15,255 nt of DNA from positions 1 through 15,255 of the forward strand of contig JABMRL010000056.1 in the NCBI GenBank assembly GCA_013202615.1, given 5' to 3'. The first letter of the stretch is position 1, and each line of letters opens with the position of its first letter. Origin of the DNA: Dehalococcoidia bacterium. Lineage in GTDB: Bacteria; Chloroflexota; Dehalococcoidia; Dehalococcoidales; RBG-16-60-22. The translations under genes and the position numbers were made by a program. The notes under the pieces are model-generated. The model ran no database searches and was not told where the DNA came from. It saw only the letters and a list, made by a program, of their open reading frames with translations. Of this stretch, positions 1 to 7,554 are shown one piece after another.

Positions 1-1181
1 GTTTGCCTCCATATCTCTTCCAGATTGTGCCTGTGCTCTTCCGGTAACCCTTTTTTATCGGAAGCCAGAGCATCCAATCTGCGGGAAAGTACCACCAGAG
101 CCTGAATTGTTTCATCATGCAGCTCGTGAGAAATGCGTTTCCTCTCTTCTTCCTGAGCTTTTGTTACCTGTTGCAGGTAAAAGCGGAGGTTTTCTTGCAT
201 TTTAGCGAGCTGGTCCACCACCTCCTGCTGCCTCTGGTAGAGACGCGCGTTTTCAACGGCTACACCAATCTGGTTCCCGATAGCTGCTAGCTGTTCAACT
301 TCCTCTTCCTGGAACGTCCTGTGGCTATGCATGGCTATGTCAAGAGTCCCGTTGACCTCGCCTTTTGCGCTTAAGGGGACTGCCAGCAAGGAGTGGACGT
401 TATATTTACTTACCACTTCCCGGGCAAGCCTGGAATCCTGGGATGCATCCTCAGTAAATAGTGGCTTACCTGTCTCAGCTACTATTCCGCTAAACCCCTC
501 CCCTATCTTTAGCCTGTCTATACCACGAGCAAACTCCTCTGAAAAGCCACGGTGAGCGGATAACTCGAGTTCCCTGGTTTCCTCGTTGAGCAGGAATATC
601 CAGGCGGCATCAACCTGCATAATATCTACAACGTTGTCTATCGCCGCATTCAGTACCTGCTCCAGTTCCAGCGATTGAGATATTGTGCTGGAGATCTGGT
701 TCAATGAGACAAGCCTTCGTTCGTTTTCCTTTATGGCCTGAATATGAGTTTTCAGTTCTTGATGGGCTATCTCCAGTTGACTGCGGTATTCTCGCTCTTT
801 ACGAAGTGAAGCGAAACTTATGGCCACCACATTTCCGATAACAAAAACGGCACCCGTTTCAAAGACGGCGTCTGTCTGATTCGCTGAGATAAAAAGCGCG
901 CGGGGCAGCAGGCAAGCCAGGGCAACCAGAGAAGTCGCAAAGGCTCCCCTCCAGCCAAAAAGGAAACCAGCCCAGACAATAGGCGCCATAAAGAGAATTC
1001 TCTCGAAGGCATGTCGCGTCAAGTCCACGTTGGCAATTAGTTGAGAGATTATTCCCGGGTATTCTTGGGATTCGGCATAGTGCAATACCGTTATAAGCAC
1101 GATGATTGTAAGGGTAAACCAAAAGCCGGGCTTTTGAATGATGGTTACAAGTCGACTTATTGATGAAAAGCGTGTTGTCAT
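1..1181 (-). CDS. Sensor histidine kinase (NarX/DegS-type HisKA_3) with GAF domain, C-terminus cut by window edge
   Basis: An open frame of 393 codons starts at the ATG at 1181 and is still open at base 1. Residues about 18-38, 62-97 and 106-124 are hydrophobic and should form the membrane-embedded input region. They are followed by a charged helical linker (about 126-160) and a GAF domain (about 170-315). The DHp helix begins near 343 with EEERKRISHELHDETIQAL, which is the HisKA_3 signature; His355 in ELHD is the expected phospho-acceptor. The ATP-binding HATPase_c domain lies outside the window. The gene starts 25 nt after the response regulator stop, so the two are almost certainly co-transcribed and form one phosphorelay pair. 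No strong ribosome binding site is visible before the start, so it may depend on translation of the regulator. The ligand of the GAF or membrane region cannot be deduced. Confidence 0.9.
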   Translation of the reverse strand, partial: MTTRFSSISRLVTIIQKPGFWFTLTIIVLITVLHYAESQEYPGIISQLIANVDLTRHAFERILFMAPIVWAGFLFGWRGAFATSLVALACLLPRALFISANQTDAVFETGAVFVIGNVVAISFASLRKEREYRSQLEIAHQELKTHIQAIKENERRLVSLNQISSTISQSLELEQVLNAAIDNVVDIMQVDAAWIFLLNEETRELELSAHRGFSEEFARGIDRLKIGEGFSGIVAETGKPLFTEDASQDSRLAREVVSKYNVHSLLAVPLSAKGEVNGTLDIAMHSHRTFQEEEVEQLAAIGNQIGVAVENARLYQRQQEVVDQLAKMQENLRFYLQQVTKAQEEERKRISHELHDETIQALVVLSRRLDALASDKKGLPEEHRHNLEEIWRQ

Positions 1182-1206
1182 CTTTCGGCATATATTCGGT
1201 TTTCAG

Positions 1207-1875
1207 TCATTCCGGCAGGTCATCAACAGAAACCCAACCCTCTTTTATAGCACGCACCACTGCCTCGGTCCGAGAGCTAACTTGCAGTTTGTTGAAGATA
1301 TGTCCCAGATGTGCCTGTACGGTACGTAAACTCAGGACCAGCTCGTCGGCAATCTCTTGATTACTTAACCCTCTGGCGGCTTTATTCAGCACATCCATCT
1401 CACGATTGCTCAAGACTTTGTCAGGCTTTTTCTTCTCCAACCTGCCCGCCTTTGGGGCAAACCGGTTTAGCACTTTGCGCGCAATGGTCGGGTGCAGCAC
1501 TGACTCCCCGTTATAGACCTGCCTTATCGCCTCAACCAGTTCCTGACCGCGAACGCTTTTCAGCAAATAGCCGGCGGCCCCGGCTTCCAGGAGACTGAAG
1601 ACGAACTGTTCGTCGTCATAAGCACTGAGTATTAGAACTGCTATTCCGGGATAAAGCGTCTTTATTTGTTTTGTGGCTTCAATACCATCAACCCTGGGCA
1701 TTGAAATATCAATAATCGCTACATCCGGCTGCGATGTGCCGGCCAGCTTAATTGCCTCCTCACCGTCACAGGCTTCAGCCACCACAGTTAAATCCGATTC
1801 CTGCTCGAGAATTTGGCGGGTGCCCTCTCGCACTACAGCGTGGTCGTCAGCAATTAAAAGCTTTATTTGTTCCAA
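1207..1875 (-). CDS. NarL/FixJ-family response regulator (receiver + LuxR-type HTH)
   Basis: The 222-residue product has the usual NarL-family length. The receiver domain covers residues 1-120: acidic pair Asp10/Asp11, phospho-acceptor Asp56 in AIIDISMP, Ser84 in LILSAYDD and Lys106 in GYLLKS. The LuxR/GerE DNA-binding domain covers about 153-215, with LSNREMDVLNKAARGLSNQEIA and the recognition region LRTVQAHLGHIFNKL. Translation starts at a TTG (1875-1873) with a GAGG-type ribosome binding site upstream. It is the first gene of a regulator-kinase pair. A good sigma70-like promoter overlapped by a palindrome lies just upstream, which suggests autoregulation or control by another factor. Target genes are not known; NarL-like heptamers elsewhere in the window make it a candidate regulator of the small membrane protein genes. 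That link is inference. Confidence 0.93.
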   Translation of the reverse strand: MEQIKLLIADDHAVVREGTRQILEQESDLTVVAEACDGEEAIKLAGTSQPDVAIIDISMPRVDGIEATKQIKTLYPGIAVLILSAYDDEQFVFSLLEAGAAGYLLKSVRGQELVEAIRQVYNGESVLHPTIARKVLNRFAPKAGRLEKKKPDKVLSNREMDVLNKAARGLSNQEIADELVLSLRTVQAHLGHIFNKLQVSSRTEAVVRAIKEGWVSVDDLPE

Positions 1876-1904
1876 AACCCTACCCTCACTACCCGGCTGC
1901 TTTT

Positions 1905-1933
1905 ATCATACACCCTTTCCATCCACGCCTCAA
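1905..1933 (-). promoter_or_regulatory. Sigma70-like promoter of the response regulator-kinase operon
   Basis: On the minus strand TTGAGG (1933-1928) and TATGAT (1910-1905) are separated by exactly 17 nt. The predicted start of transcription is near 1898, about 23 nt before the TTG start codon at 1875. The -35 matches four of six consensus bases and the -10 matches five of six. Confidence 0.55.
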
Positions 1934-1941
1934 TGGAAAGG
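1914..1941. repeat. Perfect 9-bp inverted repeat over the response regulator promoter
   Basis: CCTTTCCAT (1914-1922) and ATGGAAAGG (1933-1941) are exact reverse complements separated by 10 nt. They cover the -35 element and spacer of the predicted promoter at 1905-1933. The position and symmetry fit a dimeric operator. No T-run follows on either strand, so a terminator is unlikely. Confidence 0.5.
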
Positions 1942-1973
1942 AAATGCTTACCGATTATTTTGAGGTAAGACAA

Positions 1974-2012
1974 ATAGGTAAAAGTGCCTACCCAAGCAGC
2001 CAGAAATAAGTA
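1974..2012 (+). promoter_or_regulatory. Upstream element of small membrane protein gene, shared with two other loci
   Basis: This stretch holds ATAGGTA (1974-1980) and, 25 nt later, ATAAGTA (2006-2012) inside GCAGCCAGAAATAAGTA. The same element occurs upstream of the small membrane protein genes at 7555-7806 and 13344-13514, in the same orientation relative to each gene. Read on the other strand, the heptamers are TACCTAT and TACTTAT, which both fit the E. coli NarL consensus TACYYMT. The element lies about 133 nt before the ATG at 2145, against about 72 nt in the other two loci. It also sits upstream of the divergent response regulator gene. A direct repeat AAATGCTTAC (1942-1951 and 2014-2023) flanks it. 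Confidence 0.45.
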
Positions 2013-2144
2013 CAAATGCTTACTATTTTAAATTCAAAAATTAGGTATCGCGGCGGAAGTCCATTTACTCGAACGGATGTTATTCTGAAAATGAAGATAA
2101 GGAAATGAAGGGGCTTAGCCAATAAATATAAGGAGGAACAAAAA

Positions 2145-2339
2145 ATGGGATGGCAAGTTATTTTGGCACTGGTCCTGATAATCCCGGTGATACTCATTCC
2201 GGTCGCCTTCGTCTGGTATCTGAACATCGGCGGCCTCCACGCTGTCTTGAAAGAGGCCAAGGAAAAACGAGCTGCCAGTGAGATGGAAATAAGAGCGAAG
2301 ACAGTAGAGTCCCATACTGAAGCCGGTGCGCTAGACTGA
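2145..2339 (+). CDS. Small single-pass membrane protein, paralog C (64 aa)
   Basis: I do not recognise a named family. The ATG follows a strong AGGAGG with 8 nt spacing. Residues about 4-24 form one hydrophobic helix with the core IPVILIPVAFVWYLNIGG, and a charged, Lys/Glu-rich tail of about 34 residues follows. The positive tail and nearly uncharged N-terminus suggest the C-terminus is cytoplasmic. Two further genes in the window (7555-7806 and 13344-13514) encode clear relatives with the same tryptophan at position 3, the same IP-x4-P spacing and the same W(Y/F)LN-x-GG boundary. Unlike those, this copy is on the plus strand, convergent with etfD and divergent from the response regulator operon. 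It may be an accessory or assembly subunit of a membrane electron-transfer complex; that is inference from context only. Confidence 0.8.
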   Translation: MGWQVILALVLIIPVILIPVAFVWYLNIGGLHAVLKEAKEKRAASEMEIRAKTVESHTEAGALD

Positions 2340-2383
2340 AAAGCTGCTATATGAGGTAAGGCTGATGCAATGGGAAGTCGCGA

Positions 2384-2407
2384 TGGTTAAATAAACATGA
2401 TTAACCA
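2384..2407. repeat. 7-bp inverted repeat between convergent genes
   Basis: TGGTTAA (2384-2390) and TTAACCA (2401-2407) are exact reverse complements with a 10-nt gap, between the stop of the small gene at 2339 and the stop of etfD at 2467. The stem is AT-rich and no T-run follows on either strand, so it is at best a weak bidirectional terminator. It could also be a protein site. Confidence 0.3.
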
Positions 2408-2466
2408 AATTCACAGAGTTTTCTTAAACAGAAATCAAGTAAGCGTAAAATAACGAAATGGATGAG

Positions 2467-4479
2467 CTACTTTATGGCTTGAGCCGTGATTTCGGCGAGG
2501 TCAAGAATCTGAACTTGTTCCGTGATATTTTTGTCCTTCAGCCCGTCTTCAAACATGGTCATACAGTAGGGACAGCAGACACAAATTGTCTGCGGGTCTT
2601 TTTCCAGCGCCTGTTCAACACGGGCCACATTGATGTGTTTGCCGAGACTTTCTTCCATCCACATCCTGCCACCTCCGGCACCGCAACAAAAAGAACGCTC
2701 CTTGTGTAAATCCATCTCCGCCGGTTCATGCCCGGTGACCGCGGTGAGCACCTGGCGAGGAGCCTCATAAATATTATTGTAACGTCCCAGGTAGCAGGAG
2801 TCATGGAAAGCGAGTTTTCCCAGGTCGGTTATCGGATTTAATTTCAGTCTGCCGTCTTGAATTAACTCGTAGATGAATTCAGTATGGTGGTAGACTTCTA
2901 ATTCAGCGCCATATTGTTTGTAGTCGTTCTTCAAAGTGCTATAACAGTGGGGGCACTGGGTAATAATTTTGGTCACCCCTCTCTCGGCAAATAGTCTTAT
3001 ATTCTCCTGCGCCATACGGTCAAAGACATATTCATTGCCCAGGCGTCGCAGGCTATCCCCACAGCACGACTCATCTTTGCCCAAAATACCCCAGGAAACA
3101 CCGGCTGCATTCAGAATCTTGGTGACAGCCAGGGTTGTGCGCCGACTTCGGGCATCAAAGGCGCCGGCACAGCCGACGTAGTATAAATATTCAGTCGCAT
3201 CAGCCGAGAAAGGTTTCACGTCAATATCGCTCGCCCACTTGGCGCGCTCTGATGGAGCAATGCCCCAGGGGTTGCTTCGCTGCTCCATATTTTCAAACAG
3301 GTTCAGCAGTTCATCGGGGAATCTGGCCTGTAACTGCACCAGATTGCGCCGCAGGTCAATGATGTGGTGTACGTGCTCAACATTTACCGGGCATACCTCC
3401 ATGCAGGCACCGCAGGTGGTACACTCCCAGAGCACCTCTTCGGAAACGCTGCCTTCTCCGTTCTCCGCAATTAACGGCAGTAACGGCTCCTTCTTTTCCA
3501 ACATTAATGGCCCATTGGTCAACAGGTTGGACTTGAGGTCCTGAATCAACGAGCGAGGATTGAGCGGTTTGCCGGTGGCGTAGGCGGGACAGACCTCCTG
3601 GCAGTGACCGGGTTCAACGCAGGCGTAAAGGTCGAGGAGCTGCTTCCGGGTGAAGCCGTCTATGCTTGAGACACCAAAAGTGGCCTCATCCTCCAAGTTG
3701 ATGCGGTGGGGAATACCTCGGGGTGGTGGCGTGGAGAAGAGGTCATTCAAGAGGGCAGCGAGCATATGCAGGTATCTGGTATAGCCAATGATAATCAGCA
3801 CCAGCAGGACAAATCCCCAGTGGCTCCAGAACCAGACATTGTGCCACAGGTCCAGTGAAGCGCTGGAGGTGTAGATATGGCTGAAGGCGGTGCTTATCGG
3901 TGGGGTAAGAATACCCAGGCCGGCTGGAGGGTGCCCCGCGGCAATCTGGGTGGCAATTTTGCCCAGATGAGTTATCGGGTGGATGAGCACAGTGACCAGA
4001 ATCACCATCGCCTCAAAAGTCCGTTGACCTTCAAGGCGCGGTGGCCTGATTATGTAGCGCCGGATAATCCCCCACAGTGCTCCCAGCATGATGAAGGGAG
4101 CGACGATGTCCATAATCCAGGTATAGATGCCGTAGACCGGATTATGCTCCATGACATCCGAGATGCCGAATCCGGAGGCAATAATAATAAAGAAAAAGTA
4201 GTAGACAATAAATAAGAGAAAACCCCAGGCCATGAGCATGTGGCCTATACCGGCACGGTCTTTTCTGGTCAGGTTCTTGAACTGGCACTGCTGGGCAATT
4301 AGATGGCCGATGGCCGTGACTGCCCTTCGGAAAAGCTGGCCGTAGCTTTCCTCTTTTCTGCCCAGAGAGAGATAACGATAGAGCTGATAAAGCCGGTAGC
4401 CGAATACACCTGCGGCAAGCGCAGTCAAGCCCCAGAAAAGGACATACCCGAAAACTCCCAGATGACTCACTGGGTCCAT
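2467..4479 (-). CDS. etfD: EtfD-type membrane Fe-S oxidoreductase (ETF:quinone oxidoreductase; NarI-like + ferredoxin + two CCG domains)
   Basis: The 670-residue protein has an N-terminal NarI-like membrane part with helices near 10-32, 82-103, 122-140, 155-175 and 212-235. His residues around 80, 167, 171, 213 and 220 are candidate heme b ligands. A two-cluster ferredoxin region follows (287-363), with CTTCGACMEVCP at 353-364. Two HdrB-like CCG domains follow: Cys437, Cys472-473, CPHC 509-512; then Cys562, Cys598-599, CPYC 636-639. This order defines the EtfD/FadF/EMO proteins, which pass electrons from reduced ETF to menaquinone. The gene is last in an etfB-etfA-etfD operon, 27 nt after etfA. 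One oddity is that the first ferredoxin motif reads C287-VEPGH-C293-QEV-C297, with Pro290 where the usual second cysteine stands. The codon is CCC, so this is not a frameshift. Confidence 0.9.
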   Translation of the reverse strand: MDPVSHLGVFGYVLFWGLTALAAGVFGYRLYQLYRYLSLGRKEESYGQLFRRAVTAIGHLIAQQCQFKNLTRKDRAGIGHMLMAWGFLLFIVYYFFFIIIASGFGISDVMEHNPVYGIYTWIMDIVAPFIMLGALWGIIRRYIIRPPRLEGQRTFEAMVILVTVLIHPITHLGKIATQIAAGHPPAGLGILTPPISTAFSHIYTSSASLDLWHNVWFWSHWGFVLLVLIIIGYTRYLHMLAALLNDLFSTPPPRGIPHRINLEDEATFGVSSIDGFTRKQLLDLYACVEPGHCQEVCPAYATGKPLNPRSLIQDLKSNLLTNGPLMLEKKEPLLPLIAENGEGSVSEEVLWECTTCGACMEVCPVNVEHVHHIIDLRRNLVQLQARFPDELLNLFENMEQRSNPWGIAPSERAKWASDIDVKPFSADATEYLYYVGCAGAFDARSRRTTLAVTKILNAAGVSWGILGKDESCCGDSLRRLGNEYVFDRMAQENIRLFAERGVTKIITQCPHCYSTLKNDYKQYGAELEVYHHTEFIYELIQDGRLKLNPITDLGKLAFHDSCYLGRYNNIYEAPRQVLTAVTGHEPAEMDLHKERSFCCGAGGGRMWMEESLGKHINVARVEQALEKDPQTICVCCPYCMTMFEDGLKDKNITEQVQILDLAEITAQAIK

Positions 4480-4506
4480 ATCAACTTCTTTGTCCTTTCC
4501 ATCCGG

Positions 4507-5856
4507 TCAATGCCTCTCCACCATGAAATCCACGCCTTTAGCACGAAGCTCCCTGACCCTTTTCGTCAAGGCAGGGACAATTTTGAGCACATCACCGACA
4601 ATCCCGTAGGTGGATACTTCAAAGATAGGCGCATTCTTGTCAGAATTTATGGCCACGATGACATCGGAGTCCTGCATGCCGACCAAATGCTGAATTGCGC
4701 CGCTAATGCCGCAGGCGATGTAGAGCTTGGGTCGGACCGTTTTCCCGGTCTGGCCGACCTGCCGTTCCGCCGGCATCCAGCCCGCCTCTACGGCACCGCG
4801 AGAGGAACCAACAACGCCGTCCAGTTCATCAGCCAGCTCCTGAAGCAGGCTAAAGTTTTCTTTCGCGCGCATGCCGCGACCGCCTGATACTATGATATCC
4901 GCCGACGCGACATCTACCTCACCGGCCTTGCGCTCATCTATCGCCTCAAGTACCTTGACGGCTATGTCAGCTTCTTCAAGCGGTACAATCTCGGATACAA
5001 TTTCCCCCTTACGTGAAGTGTCTTTAGCCGGCAGGGGCATGACATGCGGGCGAACCGTAGCCATCTGCGGCCGGGTACGCTCGGTCAGGATGGTAGCCAT
5101 GATATTGCCGCCGAAGGCGGGGCGGGTCTGCAGCAGATAACCCCGTTCATCGATTGATAAACCGGTGCAGTCAGCGGTGAGGCCGGTCTGGATTTCGGTA
5201 GCTACCGCCCCGGCCAGGTCCCTTCCCAGTCCGGTTGCACCCATCAGTATAATTTCCGGCCGGTATTTTCTGACCAGATAGCATATGGCTTTGTAGTACG
5301 GCTCGGTGCGGTAGTAATGGAATAAAGGGGCGTCGATAATATAAGCTTTACTTGCGCCATAGGCAAATGATTCAAGGCAAAGGTGCTCCACCCTGTCACC
5401 GATAACCACGGAACACAATTCCTCGCCGCGTTCCCTGGCCAAATCAGCACCGACGCCCAGCAACTCCCAGGAAACCCCGGCCGGTTCGCCTGCCGTCTGC
5501 TCCACAAATACCCAGACTCCCCGGTATTCCCTGAGTTTGGCAAGTAATGCTGCTTCCTCTTCGGTTACCTCAGGAGCTTCTTCTGCGGCAGGGGCCTTTT
5601 TCCGTGCCGCCAGTTCGGCAATGATTTTCTGCTCTTCCGGGGTTAAGTAAATTTCCAGGGCATCGGTGGGGCAGACTTTGAGGCATTTACGACAGCCGAT
5701 ACATTTAGCAACGATGATTGTCGGCTCACCCTGCTCATTCATTTCGATGGCATCTTTGGGGCAGGAGCTCTGGCAGCGGGCACCGCAGGCGATACATTTA
5801 CCGGGAATGAGTCGGGCTATGCCGCGTGGTCTTTTCGTTTTCTTCCTGTCTTCCAT
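4507..5856 (-). CDS. etfA: Electron transfer flavoprotein alpha subunit with N-terminal 2[4Fe-4S] ferredoxin domain
   Basis: At 449 residues this is about 100 longer than a classical EtfA because of an N-terminal ferredoxin module. Its second motif, C52-IG-C55-RK-C58-LKV-C62-P, is standard. Its first, C21-IA-C24-GAR-C28-QSS-C32-P, has one extra residue between the second and third cysteines. A linker rich in Ala and Glu (about 75-108) joins it to the EtfA core. The C-terminal FAD domain shows SGGRGM (about 328) and the ETF-alpha signature LYIACGISGAIQHLVGMQDS near 390. The ATG follows AAAGG, 11 nt after the etfB stop. The protein pairs with EtfB and should deliver electrons to EtfD at the membrane. 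The ferredoxin arm may add an electron exit or entry; nothing in the sequence proves flavin-based bifurcation. Confidence 0.93.
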   Translation of the reverse strand: MEDRKKTKRPRGIARLIPGKCIACGARCQSSCPKDAIEMNEQGEPTIIVAKCIGCRKCLKVCPTDALEIYLTPEEQKIIAELAARKKAPAAEEAPEVTEEEAALLAKLREYRGVWVFVEQTAGEPAGVSWELLGVGADLARERGEELCSVVIGDRVEHLCLESFAYGASKAYIIDAPLFHYYRTEPYYKAICYLVRKYRPEIILMGATGLGRDLAGAVATEIQTGLTADCTGLSIDERGYLLQTRPAFGGNIMATILTERTRPQMATVRPHVMPLPAKDTSRKGEIVSEIVPLEEADIAVKVLEAIDERKAGEVDVASADIIVSGGRGMRAKENFSLLQELADELDGVVGSSRGAVEAGWMPAERQVGQTGKTVRPKLYIACGISGAIQHLVGMQDSDVIVAINSDKNAPIFEVSTYGIVGDVLKIVPALTKRVRELRAKGVDFMVERH

Positions 5857-5867
5857 GTGCCTTTCTA

Positions 5868-6692
5868 TTATCTGTTCGAATTAAAATAGAGCACGTCTTT
5901 TTCGATGAGATTTCCCAGCAGCAGGTTGGCGGCGTCTTCAGGTTCGTTTAATCCGTCACCCAGAATTTCGCCCTTTACTCTTTCCGGAGAAAAGATTCGG
6001 CGCACCTGCGTTGCCGAACCTCTGAGGCCGACCATACTCTCATCCAGCTTCATTTCCTTGTTATCCCATAACGATACCGGGGCTTTCTCGGCCATTAATC
6101 GCCTGGGCACCGTTGGGTAGCGCAGCCGGTTGATTTCCCGCACCACCGCAATCAACGCCGGCAGCGGTGCCTCGACTATTTCCCGCCAGCCGCCCACTTT
6201 GCGTCTTACTCTGACTTTTTTCGATACAACGTCGACATCTTCAATACGGTCAACCAGCGTTAGCTGCGAGAAGCCGAGGCGGGTAGCGATGCCCGGTCCA
6301 ACCTGTGCCGTATCACCGTCAATAGTCTGCCGACCGCAAATCACCGCCGCCAGTTCGTTTTTCTGATGCAGCTGCTTGATTGCCTCAGCCAGCACGAAAC
6401 TCGTTGCCAGAGTATCAGCGCCGCCGAAGGCGCGGTCACTTAAAAGTATGGCCTCGTCAACTCCTAAAGCTAAAGACTTACGCAGCGTAATCTCGGTATT
6501 CGGGGGGCCCATCGAGACAACCGCCACCCGAAATCCATACCTGTCCTTAAGACGAAGACTCTCCTCCAGAGCGTGGACATCAAAAGGATTCATAATAAAA
6601 GGCACCCCTTCTCGCTTCAGAGTGCCCGTTACTGGATCAATTTCAACCTGAGTGGTATCGGGTACCTGTTTAATACAGGCGACGACTAACAA
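5868..6692 (-). CDS. etfB: Electron transfer flavoprotein beta subunit
   Basis: The 274-residue product has normal EtfB/FixA length. It starts with the family hallmark CIKQVPDT (residues 6-13) and continues with NPFDVHALEESLRLKD, VVSMGPP and the AMP/nucleotide-binding region GGADTLATSFVLAEAI. It forms the ETF heterodimer with EtfA. I chose the TTG at 6692-6690 because GAGGTG lies 6 nt before it and the frame gives the expected N-terminus; a nearby ATG at 6696 is in another frame. It is the first gene of etfB-etfA-etfD, with a promoter-like sequence at 6728-6757. No acyl-CoA dehydrogenase, the usual electron donor, is inside the window. Confidence 0.95.
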   Translation of the reverse strand: MLVVACIKQVPDTTQVEIDPVTGTLKREGVPFIMNPFDVHALEESLRLKDRYGFRVAVVSMGPPNTEITLRKSLALGVDEAILLSDRAFGGADTLATSFVLAEAIKQLHQKNELAAVICGRQTIDGDTAQVGPGIATRLGFSQLTLVDRIEDVDVVSKKVRVRRKVGGWREIVEAPLPALIAVVREINRLRYPTVPRRLMAEKAPVSLWDNKEMKLDESMVGLRGSATQVRRIFSPERVKGEILGDGLNEPEDAANLLLGNLIEKDVLYFNSNR

Positions 6693-6727
6693 ACATCACA
6701 CCTCTACTTGTATCTTCTTATCGATTT

Positions 6728-6757
6728 AATATATCTGACTGGGCATGTTTTTGCAAA
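6728..6757 (-). promoter_or_regulatory. Probable promoter of etfB-etfA-etfD
   Basis: On the minus strand TTTGCA (6757-6752) and TATATT (6733-6728) are 18 nt apart. The -10 matches five of six consensus bases and the -35 four of six. The predicted transcription start, near 6721, leaves a leader of about 30 nt before the TTG start at 6692. Confidence 0.4.
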
Positions 6758-6861
6758 CCGCATTAATAACTAATTCACGCCGGGGGTTCATAGGTTTTTA
6801 TGCTTATTACGCGCGGCATACGACTTGCGCACCAGTTAAATTATTTATATCTTGATAACAT

Positions 6862-6956
6862 TAGTAGGAGACTGATTTACAGTATTGTCACTCTGTGTGA
6901 ATACTGCACTGGCCATAATCTCGATTGGTCAACTAGATATTTTTGGTGTCCTACTA
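6862..6956. repeat. Nested inverted repeats between usp and etfB
   Basis: The outer arms TAGTAGGAGAC (6862-6872) and GTGTCCTACTA (6946-6956) pair over 11 bp with one mismatch, and the right arm ends inside the usp stop codon. Inside lies a 27-nt palindrome (6880-6906): CAGTATT, then CAC and GTG around a TCT centre, then AATACTG. On the minus strand no T-run follows, so it is not a simple intrinsic terminator. It could be an operator upstream of the etf operon, a structured 3' end of the usp mRNA, or the relic of a small inverted-repeat element. Confidence 0.45.
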
Positions 6957-7421
6957 GGTTCTCACCATCAATACGGGTACCTTGCCTCCTCGCAGTACTT
7001 TATCGGTAACACTACCGAAAGCCCAACGACCAATACCTGCCCGTCCGTGTGTTGACATAGCCACCAGGTCGGCATTGTACTCTTCTTCAGCTTTAATAAT
7101 CTCGTCAGCAGGACTATGCCCTATGCCCACCTTAAATAACACGGTAGCCCCTTTGTTTCTGAGGTTTTCTCCAACCTCCTCAAGATATTTCATGGCATCG
7201 ACTTTCATTTGCTCCAGCTCGCTTTCGCTGTATGGTACTGTAATAGTACCCGCTCCACCTCCACTGATATGAACATCATGTCTCAGCGTTGTAATGACAT
7301 GGAAAAGAGTAACTTCCGCCTGTTCCCCTGGTGCCAGTCTAGATAACATTTCCTCAATATAGTGCAGGGCAGCCTCACCTAATTTAGAGCCATCCAATGG
7401 AACCAGTATTTTCTCAGACAT
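6954..7421 (-). CDS. Universal stress protein (UspA family)
   Basis: The 155-residue protein is one complete Usp domain. It begins KILVPLDGSKLGEAAL and ends with the nucleotide-binding loop STHGRAGIGRWAFGSV followed by VPVLMVRT. The loop follows the ATP-binding Usp pattern G-x9-GS, with Ser replacing the first glycine of the G-x2-G part, so ATP binding is likely but not proven. The ATG at 7421 follows AAAGGAGG with good spacing. A consensus sigma70 promoter (7453-7480) lies directly upstream, so the gene has its own transcription start even though it sits downstream of the small membrane protein gene at 7555-7806. Such proteins usually respond to starvation, redox or energy stress. Confidence 0.93.
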   Translation of the reverse strand: MSEKILVPLDGSKLGEAALHYIEEMLSRLAPGEQAEVTLFHVITTLRHDVHISGGGAGTITVPYSESELEQMKVDAMKYLEEVGENLRNKGATVLFKVGIGHSPADEIIKAEEEYNADLVAMSTHGRAGIGRWAFGSVTDKVLRGGKVPVLMVRT

Positions 7422-7452
7422 CTTTTACCTCCTTTCCTTACAGTATTTTTAA

Positions 7453-7480
7453 ATTATAGTCCTGGTTTCGTGTTTGTCAA
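7453..7480 (-). promoter_or_regulatory. Consensus sigma70 promoter of the usp gene
   Basis: On the minus strand TTGACA (7480-7475) and TATAAT (7458-7453) are both perfect consensus hexamers, separated by 16 nt. The predicted transcription start is near 7446, about 25 nt before the usp ATG, with the ribosome binding site in between. This is the strongest promoter in the window by sequence. Confidence 0.75.
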
Positions 7481-7554
7481 TTCCTTTTTCTAACCCCCTG
7501 AGACTTAACCTGGGCATCGTGGGGAGCACCCCGGAGCGGAATACGATTGGGACG

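Noticed and set aside
859..1191. A 110-codon minus-strand frame starting at 1191
   Set aside because: It overlaps the histidine kinase N-terminus in another frame and stops inside it. The kinase frame continues through the GAF and HisKA_3 domains.
4303..4887. A 194-codon open frame on the plus strand
   Set aside because: It lies antisense across the etfA/etfD junction, has no ribosome binding site or recognisable domain, and overlaps two well-supported genes.
7507..7540. Short GGGG/CCCC hairpin between paralog B and usp
   Set aside because: Only four G-C pairs and no following T-run on the minus strand, so it is not supported as a terminator.
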